Assembly: GCA_026391735.1 (NCBI GenBank)
Contig: JAPLDL010000015.1
Coordinates: 222,253 to 286,252, forward strand
Origin: Bacteroidota bacterium
Lineage (GTDB): Bacteria; Bacteroidota; Bacteroidia; Bacteroidales; FEN-979
Length of the DNA: 64,000 bases
Reading direction: 5' to 3'
Shown here piece after piece: positions 31,672 to 39,861 of the stretch. Each line of letters begins with the position of its first letter. Position 1 is the first letter of the stretch. Position numbers and translations under genes: made by a program. The notes beneath the pieces were generated by a model. The model saw only the letters and a list, made by a program, of their open reading frames with translations. It was not told where the DNA came from and ran no database searches.

Positions 31672-32223
31672 TTAATTTTTTAAGGCATCTCCGGGATTAT
31701 GATTATGAATCCTGTCCTTTACTATTAATGTTGTGGTGTATGATTTTACATGCTTAGTGAAAAGAATATCATGTCCCAGGCAAAGTCCCACCGTTATTGT
31801 AAAATCAACGGATTCACTGTTTAATTGTGTGGCCTGGGCCAATGGGTTGCATGAAACTTTCTCTATCTTACTCCCGGGATTTACCTCTGATTGTTTAAAT
31901 CCTCCGGTGGTACAGGACACAGGATATAACTTAAATCCTGACTCCCTGAAAATTGTCGTTATAAGAGCAGCTTCAATCTCCATTCCGTAACAATAAGCAA
32001 TTCCGATCCGCTGAAAATTCATGCTTTTAGAAAATTCAATGACTTCCTGCAAACGTGATAAAGTTCCGGCTCTCCCATTGTCAACAAGCTGAGCAGCTGC
32101 CTGAATAATTTTCACATTTTCAGGCAAATGGTAAGTCACCATCAGCTCATCAGCTTCAAACTTCTGAGCGTGGCATGATTCCGTGGTACGGCAAATTTTC
32201 GTGTTACACTTAATACAATCCAT
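31672..32223 (-). CDS. DUF1847 cysteine-rich metal-binding-like protein
   Basis: A 183-residue protein. The N-terminus has four cysteines (Cys3, 6, 11, 17) that could bind zinc or an Fe-S cluster. The body has the DUF1847 landmarks RIGIAYCYGMEIEA, SCTTGGFKQSEVNPG, KVSCNPLAQA and GLCLGHDILFTKHVK. The family is cytoplasmic and of unknown activity. It lies between the radical SAM gene (3 bases) and the fusion reductase (6 bases), so co-translation is likely. Confidence 0.85.
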   Translation of the reverse strand: MDCIKCNTKICRTTESCHAQKFEADELMVTYHLPENVKIIQAAAQLVDNGRAGTLSRLQEVIEFSKSMNFQRIGIAYCYGMEIEAALITTIFRESGFKLYPVSCTTGGFKQSEVNPGSKIEKVSCNPLAQATQLNSESVDFTITVGLCLGHDILFTKHVKSYTTTLIVKDRIHNHNPGDALKN

Positions 32224-32226
32224 TAT

Positions 32227-33555
32227 TTATTTGTTACTTTCAAAATAAGCCGAAAAACCAAGTTCCAGCAATTCCTTTGCAGGGCGGCAATCGGTTGTGC
32301 AGATGTTGCCGGTGCGGTTCTTGGCAACTGATCCGCATCCTCCGCCGCATGCTAATTGCACGCTGCAGGTAAAACATTCTGAGATAGTAGTGACATCACG
32401 GTTTTCCCAGGCAGAGATCATTTCATTCCTGCGTGAAACTTCAGGGTAGAAGGTGCCCAGAGATTCATCTGCTTTTCCAACAGTAGCTGTACACGAAAAT
32501 ATCTGACCGGTATAATCGAAGGCCCATTCCGTTTTACAGGCAGGGCATGCATCGAACAGGGGATCGGGAAGGCTGCCGTTTTCAAACAGGAATTTCGAAA
32601 CGGAATAGGCCGGCTTATAAAATTCAAGGATATGCGGATGCTGCTTTACCTGTTGATATATGGTTTCGTAAAGCGAGATACGGCTAAAAAGTTTTTCGGA
32701 AGTCACCTGGCAATGATGCAACTCATAATTACGACCAAGTTGAGTTTTAAAAAGCTCATTTTTTGTCCAGCCTTTATCAATTGCAAATTGCGCCATTTCA
32801 GGAAGACGATCAATGTTTTCCTTATCAATTACCATTCGCAGGTTTACCGGCAATTGGCTGTCGAGGCAGGCATCTATCCCTTCTACGATCTTTTCAAAAG
32901 TCGCTCCCCCGCCTTTCAGGAAACGACGTGCATCATGAACATTGCCAACGCCGTCGAGTGTAACCTGGATTTCCCTGATTCTTGCTGTTTTCAGGATATC
33001 GATATACCCGGTAAGTGAATATCCATTTGTTACAAGGCAGACTTCAAGATTTGCTTGAGTGGCCTGTTCAAGAAGGTATGCGATGAGTTCTTTTTGTTTC
33101 GGAGAATTGAGTAAAGGTTCACCACCAAAAACCGTAAGGTATTTTTTTTGTCCTGCAAATTCACGACTGATGTATCTGAAGAATGCATCAATTATCTCAG
33201 TTGTCAGCTCCTGCTTTGCAGGGGCATACTCATCCTGGTAACAATAGGTGCATGCGAAGTTACAACTGTAGTTGGGCACAAAAAATAGTTGTACCTCATC
33301 CTCATCTCGGCCGTCTATGAAATCGAGATACTTGCTTCGATACAGCTTCATTTCCTCTTTCTCATCCACAAGGTACCCTTTTTGTATAAGGTTTTCACGA
33401 AAGTCATCCGCAGTCATTTTCCCATTAAGAAGATCATGAAGCATATGCCCTTCTTGTGGATTCAAAATGTCGGCGCTGCCGCTCAGCAGATTAACTATAA
33501 AAAAGTTATCCGACCCGGTAATCTTTGAAAAAATATTGTGTTTTGAATAAACCAT
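32227..33555 (-). CDS. Radical SAM/SPASM peptide-modifying enzyme
   Basis: A 442-residue enzyme. The N-terminal 80 residues resemble a RiPP-recognition (PqqD-like) region (NLLSGSADILNPQEGHMLHD). The radical SAM cluster motif CNFACTYC is at Cys98, 102 and 105, and GGEP is at 144-147. A C-terminal SPASM domain supplies Cys337, 340, 355, 394, 397, 403, 407, 419 and 423, enough for two auxiliary 4Fe-4S clusters. Such enzymes install thioether or C-C bonds in ribosomal peptides. A 39-residue Cys-rich gene ends 14 bases upstream and is the obvious substrate. Confidence 0.88.
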   Translation of the reverse strand: MVYSKHNIFSKITGSDNFFIVNLLSGSADILNPQEGHMLHDLLNGKMTADDFRENLIQKGYLVDEKEEMKLYRSKYLDFIDGRDEDEVQLFFVPNYSCNFACTYCYQDEYAPAKQELTTEIIDAFFRYISREFAGQKKYLTVFGGEPLLNSPKQKELIAYLLEQATQANLEVCLVTNGYSLTGYIDILKTARIREIQVTLDGVGNVHDARRFLKGGGATFEKIVEGIDACLDSQLPVNLRMVIDKENIDRLPEMAQFAIDKGWTKNELFKTQLGRNYELHHCQVTSEKLFSRISLYETIYQQVKQHPHILEFYKPAYSVSKFLFENGSLPDPLFDACPACKTEWAFDYTGQIFSCTATVGKADESLGTFYPEVSRRNEMISAWENRDVTTISECFTCSVQLACGGGCGSVAKNRTGNICTTDCRPAKELLELGFSAYFESNK

Positions 33556-33569
33556 GAGATCCTTGCTTC

Positions 33570-33689
33570 TTAATCATGGCAACCAACAATGGTCTTAGAG
33601 GTTTTGGCACAGCATTGGGCCACCTTTTTTGTGTTGGTTTTTTTTACTTCAATTTTAACTGCAATCTTCTTTTTAATCAGACTTTTCAT
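33570..33689 (-). CDS. 39-residue Cys-rich peptide, candidate radical SAM substrate
   Basis: A short gene, ATG at 33689 and TAA at 33570-33572, checked codon by codon. The first 23 residues are basic and leader-like (MKSLIKKKIAVKIEVKK and so on); the core reads AQCCAKTSKTIVGCHD, with Cys26, Cys27 and Cys37. An A-rich stretch (AATAAAAACAGAACT) precedes the ATG, usual for this phylum. It lies 14 bases before the radical SAM/SPASM gene and 85 bases after the methyltransferase gene. Size, leader-core layout and neighbour fit a RiPP precursor; I know no matching family. Antisense frames here are hydrophobic shadows. Confidence 0.7.
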   Translation of the reverse strand: MKSLIKKKIAVKIEVKKTNTKKVAQCCAKTSKTIVGCHD

Positions 33690-33774
33690 AGTTCTGTTTT
33701 TATTGTTTATAAATGAATATTATTTCAGTTTTCTATCTTTGATCGCTCAAGGATTTGTTCAACATCATATCAGG

Positions 33775-34419
33775 TCAATTCCCGCATGCACAGGCATCCT
33801 TCTTCCCCGCAATCGTAAAGCTGACGACTTCAGCATTTCCTTTCTGGTAGGGAGCTGATTCTTCTATAATTTCAATGGAGGCAAAACCAGCATTTTCCAG
33901 GTGTCCCATATATTCAGAACGGGTTACGGAACCTGCCCAGCATTCGGCTACAGCCACAGGGTCATTTCTGTATTCTTCGGCAATCGGTTTAGTTGCATAA
34001 ATATCGCTGATCACAAACCTTCCTCCTTTTTTCAGGATACGGTGGATCTCGTTCCATACAGCCTGTTTATCGCCGGCATGGTTTAGGGTGCAATTAGAGA
34101 TAACCAGGTCTGCTACCTTATCAGGAAGATCAAGTTTTTCAAGTTCGCTTTGGACAAATCTTACGTTGGTCACTCCAAATTTTTCTGCATTCCGGCGGGC
34201 TTTTTCAAGCATCCCATCCGATATGTCAACACCATAAACAAAACCTGTTTCTCCTACCGATTCGGCCATACGCAATACATCAGCCCCACGACCGCTCCCC
34301 AGGTCCACGCAGACCTCACCGGTTTTGGGTTCAGCATAATTTATTGCTCCACCGCAGGAAAGGCAGCATTCCGATTCTGCGAGTTCACTGTACCTGTTGT
34401 TTATCTCTTTTACTTCCAT
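33775..34419 (-). CDS. ArsM-like SAM-dependent methyltransferase
   Basis: A 214-residue methyltransferase, first gene of the operon. An N-terminal ESECCLSCGGA carries Cys18, 19 and 22; motif I is CVDLGSGRGADVL (37-49). DLVISNCTLNHAGDK (Cys110) and AECWAGS (Cys160) correspond to the arsenic-binding cysteines of ArsM arsenite methyltransferases. The C-terminus ends KDACACGN. No other ars gene is nearby, so arsenic, another soft metalloid or a peptide thiol could be the substrate. Promoter and operator are at 34506-34551. Confidence 0.75.
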   Translation of the reverse strand: MEVKEINNRYSELAESECCLSCGGAINYAEPKTGEVCVDLGSGRGADVLRMAESVGETGFVYGVDISDGMLEKARRNAEKFGVTNVRFVQSELEKLDLPDKVADLVISNCTLNHAGDKQAVWNEIHRILKKGGRFVISDIYATKPIAEEYRNDPVAVAECWAGSVTRSEYMGHLENAGFASIEIIEESAPYQKGNAEVVSFTIAGKKDACACGN

Positions 34420-34505
34420 TTTTTTTGATGTATTTATAAAGCTATAAAACCTTCAGCGTTTTATATCTTTCCAGGTTGTTTTAGATAGTAATTTTTAAGA
34501 TGGTG

Positions 34506-34551
34506 CAAAGGTAGAAAATATTTTTCTTAAATCGCTTAAGTATCACTAATT
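34506..34551 (-). promoter_or_regulatory. Promoter and shared redox operator (site D) of the radical SAM operon
   Basis: TACCTTTG on the minus strand (34513-34506) matches the -7 consensus. Sixteen bases further upstream lies AAATCGCTTAAGTATCACT (34529-34547) plus AATT, the shared operator, covering the -33 region. Spacing and orientation equal those at 43124-43170 and nearly those at 54108-54155. Confidence 0.65.
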
Positions 34552-34608
34552 ATTTTGAACAACAATATCGTTTTAGCATAGTTTGCAGTGATTGCCATTA
34601 TATAAATC

Positions 34609-35112
34609 CTATGTATTAACCTTGTACTTCAGACTACCGTTCGGACAGGATTCCACGCAAAGCAGACATTTGGAGCAAGTATAACTATCACCGGGTTTAC
34701 TGAGACCCGGTTTGTATAAACTGAATTGTTTAGGCTCCATGGTTACGATATAACATTTTTTATCGCAAATACCGCAGTTTTTACAGGTTTCGTCATTCAA
34801 TTTGATCCTGAAAAGTGAGTATTTGTTCAGCCATCCTGAGATCCATGCTATCGGACAGCCTACCTTATGATACATATACATCTGTTTGATTTTGCCTTCG
34901 GGGCTCATTCCAATAAGAAGTTCCCTGCTCAATCCCATAGGACATATCCATCGGCAGAATACCTTGCCAAATATCAGCCCGGTGATAATACCTGCAAGTA
35001 ATATCCACCATAAGGAAATATGCAAATATGAAATAGCCAGGTAAAGTGAAATACCTGAAACGGCAAAGATGATCATCCTTTTATTAATAAGGAATTTGCT
35101 AAAGTTTCGCAT
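34609..35112 (-). CDS. NapH/CcoG-like membrane ferredoxin
   Basis: 167 residues from the ATG at 35112; the longer frame to 35154 would code through an operator, so the inner start is chosen. Two hydrophobic spans (IIFAVSGISLYLAISYL; LLAGIITGLIFGKVF) precede CRWICPMGLSRE, a NapH/CcoG motif. Two 4Fe-4S sites follow: CKNCGICDKKC and CSKCLLCVESC. It should move electrons between a membrane pool and a soluble or periplasmic partner. It is a single gene bracketed by two copies of the shared operator. Confidence 0.8.
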   Translation of the reverse strand: MRNFSKFLINKRMIIFAVSGISLYLAISYLHISLWWILLAGIITGLIFGKVFCRWICPMGLSRELLIGMSPEGKIKQMYMYHKVGCPIAWISGWLNKYSLFRIKLNDETCKNCGICDKKCYIVTMEPKQFSLYKPGLSKPGDSYTCSKCLLCVESCPNGSLKYKVNT

Positions 35113-35123
35113 AGAAATCAATT

Positions 35124-35187
35124 GAAGCGCATAATTATCACCAATCAGCGGCAAAAATAATAAATTTTAGTGATATTTATGCGCTTC
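35124..35187 (-). promoter_or_regulatory. Promoter bracketed by two shared redox operators (sites F and B)
   Basis: The -7 box TATTTTTG lies at 35159-35152 (minus). Site F, GAAGCGCATAATTATCACC (35124-35142), lies between it and the ATG; site B, GAAGCGCATAAATATCACT in minus orientation (35187-35169), lies just upstream. The copies are in opposite orientation, suggesting DNA looping or cooperative repression. Confidence 0.65.
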
Positions 35188-35266
35188 AAATAAAAAATAT
35201 GCAAATTGATCATTGTTACTCTGAATTGTGACTTCAAAGTATGAATTGGGGTTGATTAAGCTCAGA

Positions 35267-36445
35267 TCATAGTGATAAAGCCTTGTTCAGGTCTTGAATA
35301 ATATCCTCAACGTCTTCTATCCCTATAGCCAGCCGTATAAGGTCATCAGAAATACCTGCTTTTTCTTTATCTTCTGCCGAAACTTTGGAATGTGTCATTG
35401 AAGCAGGGTGCTGGATTAAAGTTTCAACCCCGCCCAGCGAAACAGCCAGTAGTGCAAGTTTAACATTGTCCAGTAATTTTTTTGCGGCATTATAACCTCC
35501 TTTAAGGCCGAAACTGATCATCGAACCGCTTCCTTTCATCTGTTGTTTTGCAAGTTCAAACTGGGGATGTGATTGCAGCCCGGGATATCTGATCCATGCC
35601 ACTTGTGGATGGGATTCAAGGAATTTTGCGACTTCAAGTGCACTCTGTTGAGCCCTGTCGATCCTGATACCGAGGGTTTTTAATCCTCGCAGCACCATAT
35701 ATGCCTGGTGAGGATCCATATTACATCCCAGGTTGATCATCATGTTCCTGAGTTTATCGTACATTGCTTTTTCTTTCGGGATGATAATCCCGGCTACGAT
35801 ATCTGCATGGCCGTTGATGAATTTGGTCATCGAATGAAATACAATGTCGGCTCCCAGATCCAATGGGTTTTGTAAGTAAGGACTGCAAAACGTATTATCA
35901 ACAACGAGCAACAACTTATGCCTATAGGCAATCTCGGCGCATGCAACCAGGTCGGTTATGTCCATCGTTGGATTTGCCGGAGTTTCTATGTATAAAATTT
36001 TAGAATTGGGTTTAATTGCTTTTTCAATCTGCGCAGCATCTGTTGTGTTGATGTATGTTGATTGAAACCCAAAACGTGTAAACTGTTTTTCCATGACACC
36101 CCTGGCGGGACCATAGATGGCATCAGTACTGATAATCTGATCTCCCTGGCTCATTAGCCCCAGACAAATAGTAGTTGCTGCTGCCATCCCAGAGCTCACA
36201 GCAATAGCTCCATATCCATTCTCAAGAATGGTGAGTTGTTTTTCAAGTGCATTGATCGTAGGATTCCCGATGCGTGTGTATATATAACCGTCACTTTCAC
36301 CTGCGAAACAGCGTGCCCCTTCATCGGCACTGTCAAAGGAAAAAGTAGATGTTTGATAAATGGGAACGGTTGCTGAATGAAATTGATCATCGATGCCGCC
36401 TGAATGGATAAGTTTGGTGTTAAAACCGGATTTCTCTTCTTTCAT
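35267..36445 (-). CDS. Cys/Met metabolism PLP enzyme (methionine gamma-lyase-like)
   Basis: A 392-residue PLP enzyme. Landmarks are YIYTRIGNPTINALE (54-68), VVDNTFCSPYLQNP (181-194) and HSMTKFINGHADI with the PLP-binding Lys208, then HPASMTHSKVSAEDKEKAGI. The substrate loop reads IYGPARGVMEKQF; Pro113 stands where classic methionine gamma-lyases have an essential Cys. It may instead be a cystathionine or homocysteine lyase or synthase. Release of H2S or methanethiol would feed the sulfur genes around it. Divergent from a thioesterase with a shared operator between. Confidence 0.82.
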   Translation of the reverse strand: MKEEKSGFNTKLIHSGGIDDQFHSATVPIYQTSTFSFDSADEGARCFAGESDGYIYTRIGNPTINALEKQLTILENGYGAIAVSSGMAAATTICLGLMSQGDQIISTDAIYGPARGVMEKQFTRFGFQSTYINTTDAAQIEKAIKPNSKILYIETPANPTMDITDLVACAEIAYRHKLLLVVDNTFCSPYLQNPLDLGADIVFHSMTKFINGHADIVAGIIIPKEKAMYDKLRNMMINLGCNMDPHQAYMVLRGLKTLGIRIDRAQQSALEVAKFLESHPQVAWIRYPGLQSHPQFELAKQQMKGSGSMISFGLKGGYNAAKKLLDNVKLALLAVSLGGVETLIQHPASMTHSKVSAEDKEKAGISDDLIRLAIGIEDVEDIIQDLNKALSL

Positions 36446-36478
36446 TGACTTTATTTTGAGCTATAATAATAAAGATTG

Positions 36479-36518
36479 CAAATGTAATGAACATTTGTTC
36501 ATAATTTGTTTACTTTTG
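36479..36518. promoter_or_regulatory. Divergent promoters with TGAAC-type operator (first copy)
   Basis: TACATTTG (minus, 36486-36479) for the PLP-enzyme gene and TACTTTTG (plus, 36511-36518) for the thioesterase gene flank the dyad ATGAACATTTGTTCAT (36487-36502). The dyad abuts the first -7 box and covers the -33 region of the second. The same dyad recurs at 38687-38702 in the same arrangement. Confidence 0.65.
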
Positions 36519-36558
36519 AAAAATTATTGCGAGTAAGTGAAAATTCAGGTTATGAGTT

Positions 36559-36957
36559 ATGAGTATAAATAAGGATTATTCATCATTTGAAGTCAGGCAA
36601 GAGAGGTTTGTATTTCACGAATTTGTTAACGATCATGGCAACCTTTTTGGTGGAAATGCCATGAAAAGGATGGATGAAGTGGCTTATATTGCAGCCACAA
36701 GATATACTGGTCAGCGGGTGGTAACGGTTTCAGTTGAAAGAGTAAAATATTTACTCGCTATTCCTCTTGGTTCTATTGTGAAAGTAAGGACTGAAATTCT
36801 TTCAGTTGGTCCGGTCAAATTGGTTATTAATGCTGAAATATGGCTGGATGTTAACAAAGAACCTGGCAGTTTAAAAGCGGTAGAAGGCAAGTTCATCTTT
36901 GCTGCCGTTGACGATGCCGGCAACCCTAAAAGGCTTATCAGTACAGGGCGGGGTTAG
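36559..36957 (+). CDS. Acyl-CoA thioesterase (hotdog, YciA-like)
   Basis: A 132-residue hotdog protein. VNDHGNLFGGNAMKRMDEVA carries the N-D-H-G-N-L-F-G-G active-site pattern of YciA/BACH-type acyl-CoA thioesterases, followed by VVTVSVERVKYL and a strand-rich end. Cytoplasmic. It is controlled together with the divergent PLP enzyme, which is odd for a housekeeping thioesterase and hints at a role with CoA-linked products of amino-acid breakdown. Its 3' end overlaps the convergent HdrB gene by 4 bases. Confidence 0.85.
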   Translation: MSINKDYSSFEVRQERFVFHEFVNDHGNLFGGNAMKRMDEVAYIAATRYTGQRVVTVSVERVKYLLAIPLGSIVKVRTEILSVGPVKLVINAEIWLDVNKEPGSLKAVEGKFIFAAVDDAGNPKRLISTGRG

Positions 36958-38018
36958 AGAGTTTTTAAAAATTGGGGTTTCACCGGTTTCCCTAATTCCT
37001 CACCATTCATACCTTTAAATTTATCTTCTTGTGAATAGCTCACTCCTAATTTAATCAGAAGCGGCTCCACATCTACCTGGTGCAGTTGTAAACCCAGATC
37101 CCAGGGATTATACCCCAGAACAAGGCCTGCCACTTCTTCATAAGTTAATACCGGGATCCCGTAACCTTCATTATCATAGGTTTTATTTTCCATCTCACTG
37201 ATCACGTATTGCCAGCGATCAAGAAAGAATGTGCATCCCGGACAATTGGCAATGATCATATCAGGATGATAGGGTTTCATGGATTCAAACTTGATTTTTG
37301 AATTGGTAACAGAGTATCCACGGTTTTCTTTGATCAGGTATTGTCTGAATCCGAACCCGCAGCAATGTCTGCGTTCAGGATAATCTACCTGCTCACCACC
37401 CCAGGTATCGATCAGACCTGCTAGAACATATGGATACTCAGCGCCTCCTATCCCTTTATCCGGAAATATTTTAGCATAATGGCAGCCAACATGATCAACA
37501 ATTTTTAATGGATTCCCATCGATGCAGTTAACCAGTTTTAAACTGGTCTTTGCAGCAATCTGATCCCTGAATTTGTATATTATGTCACTGGTATGAACCA
37601 GGTTTGCCGGAATGTTAAATTCCAGTCCGGTAGCTTTATATAGCGCTTCCCTGGTTTTTTTTTCTTCTTCAGGAAAATGCTTCCACGTTTCGAGTACTTC
37701 AATATAAATACCAAAAGATGTTACACAGGAACACACAAAATTTTCGTATCCTGCCCTGGTCATTAGTGCGAATTGCCTTGCCACGACAGTCATGGTTGTT
37801 TCAAGGGGAATGATGCCCGAATGGTATGCAATACCCGTACAGGTAGTTTGTTCGGGATCATCAAAGATTTCCTTCCCAAGCTCTTCTTTTAATATTTTAA
37901 GAAAGATGGTTTCCGAAGCCGGAAAGAAGTTCTGTCGTATGCAGGAGCGTGCGAAATAATAGTGATCATCGGCTATCTCTTTCTGATAGGACAACCAGCG
38001 CTGGTTCTTATTTTTCAT
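36954..38018 (-). CDS. hdrB: HdrB-like heterodisulfide reductase subunit
   Basis: 354 residues from the ATG at 38018, overlapping the hdrC-like stop by 11 bases; a longer frame to 38081 shadows hdrC. The CCG-domain cysteines are seen in HCCGFGFRQYLI and ANCPGCTFFLDRWQY, with earlier FVCSCVTSFG and a YHSG turn. HdrB carries the noncubane 4Fe-4S site that cleaves disulfides. With HdrC alone and no HdrA next to it, the electron donor must come from elsewhere, perhaps the HdrA-like proteins at 47956-52746. Confidence 0.8.
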   Translation of the reverse strand: MKNKNQRWLSYQKEIADDHYYFARSCIRQNFFPASETIFLKILKEELGKEIFDDPEQTTCTGIAYHSGIIPLETTMTVVARQFALMTRAGYENFVCSCVTSFGIYIEVLETWKHFPEEEKKTREALYKATGLEFNIPANLVHTSDIIYKFRDQIAAKTSLKLVNCIDGNPLKIVDHVGCHYAKIFPDKGIGGAEYPYVLAGLIDTWGGEQVDYPERRHCCGFGFRQYLIKENRGYSVTNSKIKFESMKPYHPDMIIANCPGCTFFLDRWQYVISEMENKTYDNEGYGIPVLTYEEVAGLVLGYNPWDLGLQLHQVDVEPLLIKLGVSYSQEDKFKGMNGEELGKPVKPQFLKTL

Positions 38019-38640
38019 CGTTTGCTTTTTTAGCAGTTCCGGATTCAATCTGCTGAAATCTTTCCATTGCACCGGTCTCAATAAAAATCGCTTGTAAATC
38101 CTCCAGCGAACGAGCCGAAATTTTTCTCAATGTCCCCGCACCTTCATGGTTGTAATTAGAACCCAGCCGTGCAAGTACAGATTCCCGATTTTCTCTATAC
38201 CATTCCCAAACCGGTCCCTGTTCTGGGTATTTGCCGATATCTATCTCATCAATGTGCACGCAGTAGCCATATTTCAGGATATGTTCACCTACAGTTCGTT
38301 TTATTTCCAGCTGCAGATTTCCTTGTTTGGAATCGGCAAATAAGCCCGTTTTAATGGATAATGCGCGAAATGCTTGTATAATATAACCAGGCGTATTCCC
38401 ACGCGGACACCGAGTTTTACAAGACAAACATTCGCCACAACGCCAGATGGTGTCTCCGCTCAGCAATTCAATCAAAACTTCTTCATCGCGGGTTTGAACC
38501 ATCTCCACAAGCATTCGGGGGTCATAATCCGACACCTGGGCAGCCGGGCATATGGCAGTACAGGTGCCGCAACTGATGCAGGCTTTCAGCCCTTCCTGAA
38601 AACGGATATCATGAGATAAATGTTGATAGATAGATTCCAT
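38008..38640 (-). CDS. hdrC: HdrC-like ferredoxin subunit
   Basis: 210 residues from the ATG at 38640. Two 4Fe-4S motifs: CISCGTCTAICPAAQ and CGECLSCKTRCPRGN, then IIQAFRALSIKTG, typical of HdrC. It precedes the HdrB-like gene with overlap, so the pair forms a soluble HdrBC unit. The upstream frame to 38712 lies in the promoter region, whose TATTTTTG box is at 38686-38679. Confidence 0.85.
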   Translation of the reverse strand: MESIYQHLSHDIRFQEGLKACISCGTCTAICPAAQVSDYDPRMLVEMVQTRDEEVLIELLSGDTIWRCGECLSCKTRCPRGNTPGYIIQAFRALSIKTGLFADSKQGNLQLEIKRTVGEHILKYGYCVHIDEIDIGKYPEQGPVWEWYRENRESVLARLGSNYNHEGAGTLRKISARSLEDLQAIFIETGAMERFQQIESGTAKKANDEK

Positions 38641-38678
38641 AAAAAACACTTCCCTATGGTCAGTAAAGATTCGTTTTA

Positions 38679-38728
38679 CAAAAATAATGAACTTTTGTTC
38701 ATAATAAACCAAATATTTCGTAATTTTG
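38679..38728. promoter_or_regulatory. Divergent promoters with TGAAC-type operator (second copy)
   Basis: TATTTTTG (minus, 38686-38679) for hdrCB and TAATTTTG (plus, 38721-38728) for the DUF134 gene. The dyad ATGAACTTTTGTTCAT (38687-38702) abuts the first box exactly as at 36487-36502 and differs from that copy at one base. Confidence 0.65.
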
Positions 38729-38745
38729 TGCTCAGATAAATATTT

Positions 38746-39159
38746 ATGTCCCCTCGTCCAAAAAATAACCGTACCGTATTTGACCCTCCGAAGTTCAAAG
38801 GGTATAAACCATACGGGTATTATGCCGGAGATAATGAACCGGTGTTTCTTCTTTTTGAGGAATATTCCGCATTGAAGTTAAGCGATTACGAATTGATGAC
38901 ACAGTCACAGGCGGCCCAAACAATGAATATTTCGAGACCTACGTTTACCCGATTGTATGAAAGTGCCAGGCGAAAAATCGCATTGGCTCTCGCCGAGGCT
39001 CGTCCTATTGAAGTCGAAAAAGGCAGGGCTTATTTTAGTAATGACTGGTATAATTGCCGTGCCTGCAATATTTTCTTTACGGCCCCTGAGATGGAATTGT
39101 CATCCATAGGATGTCCTCTCTGCCAATCAAAAAATCTTGAAGAAATAACAACAAATTGA
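38746..39159 (+). CDS. DUF134 DNA-binding protein
   Basis: A 137-residue DUF134 protein: N-terminal MSPRPKN, central HTH TQSQAAQTMNISRPTFTRLY, and a C-terminal zinc ribbon (NCRACNIFF and IGCPLCQS). DUF134 genes are commonly followed by NifX/NifB-domain genes, as here. It may be the regulator of the TGAAC-type operator in its own promoter, but that is a guess from position. Confidence 0.85.
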   Translation: MSPRPKNNRTVFDPPKFKGYKPYGYYAGDNEPVFLLFEEYSALKLSDYELMTQSQAAQTMNISRPTFTRLYESARRKIALALAEARPIEVEKGRAYFSNDWYNCRACNIFFTAPEMELSSIGCPLCQSKNLEEITTN

Positions 39160-39160
39160 A

Positions 39161-39487
39161 ATGAAAACAGCAATTGCATCTCAGAACTCAAGCTCTGAAA
39201 CATTAATTGATAAACATTTTGGTAAATGTTCTCATTTCCATATTTATGATGATTCAAGCAGGCATACCGAGGTGATAGAAAATCCGGCACAGGGTATTAA
39301 GGGATGTAAAGGCGATGTTATTGTAGATCAGCTGATTGCTAAAAATGTAAAAAGTGTGGTTGCAGGTGATTTTGGTACAAAGGTTCAACAACTGCTGAAC
39401 AAAAACCATATTCAAATGATTATTCACCCGGATACCCGAGTCCCGGTTTCGGAAATTATAGAATTATTAAACCGTAAAAACAAATAA
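39161..39487 (+). CDS. NifX/NifB-type dinitrogenase cofactor-domain protein
   Basis: A 108-residue protein of the Nif cofactor-carrier fold: AIASQNSSSETLIDKHFGKC, IKGCKGDVIVDQLIAKNVKS and KNHIQMIIHPDTRVPVSEII. No nitrogenase genes are in the window, so it is one of the widespread orphan NifX-like proteins thought to carry Fe-S or metal clusters. It starts one base after the DUF134 stop and is followed directly by a paralogue. Confidence 0.82.
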   Translation: MKTAIASQNSSSETLIDKHFGKCSHFHIYDDSSRHTEVIENPAQGIKGCKGDVIVDQLIAKNVKSVVAGDFGTKVQQLLNKNHIQMIIHPDTRVPVSEIIELLNRKNK

Positions 39488-39856
39488 ATGAAAATTGCTG
39501 TTCCCGTTCACAACGGATTTGTAAACGACCATTTTGGCCATTCAGATACCTATTCTGTTTTTTCTATTTCACAGGAAAACAAGATCATTCATGCTGAAAA
39601 TATTAAAGCAAACGAAGGTTGCGGATGCCGCTCCGGGATTGCTGAAGTTCTTGCTACTCATGGCGTCACTATCATGCTTGCGGGGAATATTGGTGCAGGG
39701 GCGATTCAACATCTGTATACCAATGGTATTGAAGTTGTACGAGGCTGTTCCGGCCTTGCCGAAGATGTAGTTACCGAATATTTGCAGGGAAACATTACAG
39801 ATAATAACCTGACCTGTCATCAGCATGAAGGATGCGACACTAAGCATTCCGATTAA
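39488..39856 (+). CDS. NifX/NifB-type cofactor-domain protein, paralogue
   Basis: A 122-residue protein of the same fold as its neighbour: KIAVPVHNGFVNDHFGHSDT, GCGCRSGIAEVLATHGVTIM and GNIGAGAIQHLYTNGIEVVR. It has an extra Cys/His-rich tail (TCHQHEGCDTKHSD) that could hold a metal. It begins at the base after the preceding stop. Carriage of an Fe-S or other metal cluster is inferred. Confidence 0.82.
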   Translation: MKIAVPVHNGFVNDHFGHSDTYSVFSISQENKIIHAENIKANEGCGCRSGIAEVLATHGVTIMLAGNIGAGAIQHLYTNGIEVVRGCSGLAEDVVTEYLQGNITDNNLTCHQHEGCDTKHSD

Positions 39857-39861
39857 AAAGA

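Noticed and set aside
33589..33858. 89-residue hydrophobic plus-strand frame
   Set aside because: It is antisense to the Cys-rich peptide gene and runs into the methyltransferase gene; its hydrophobicity comes from the Lys codons on the other strand.
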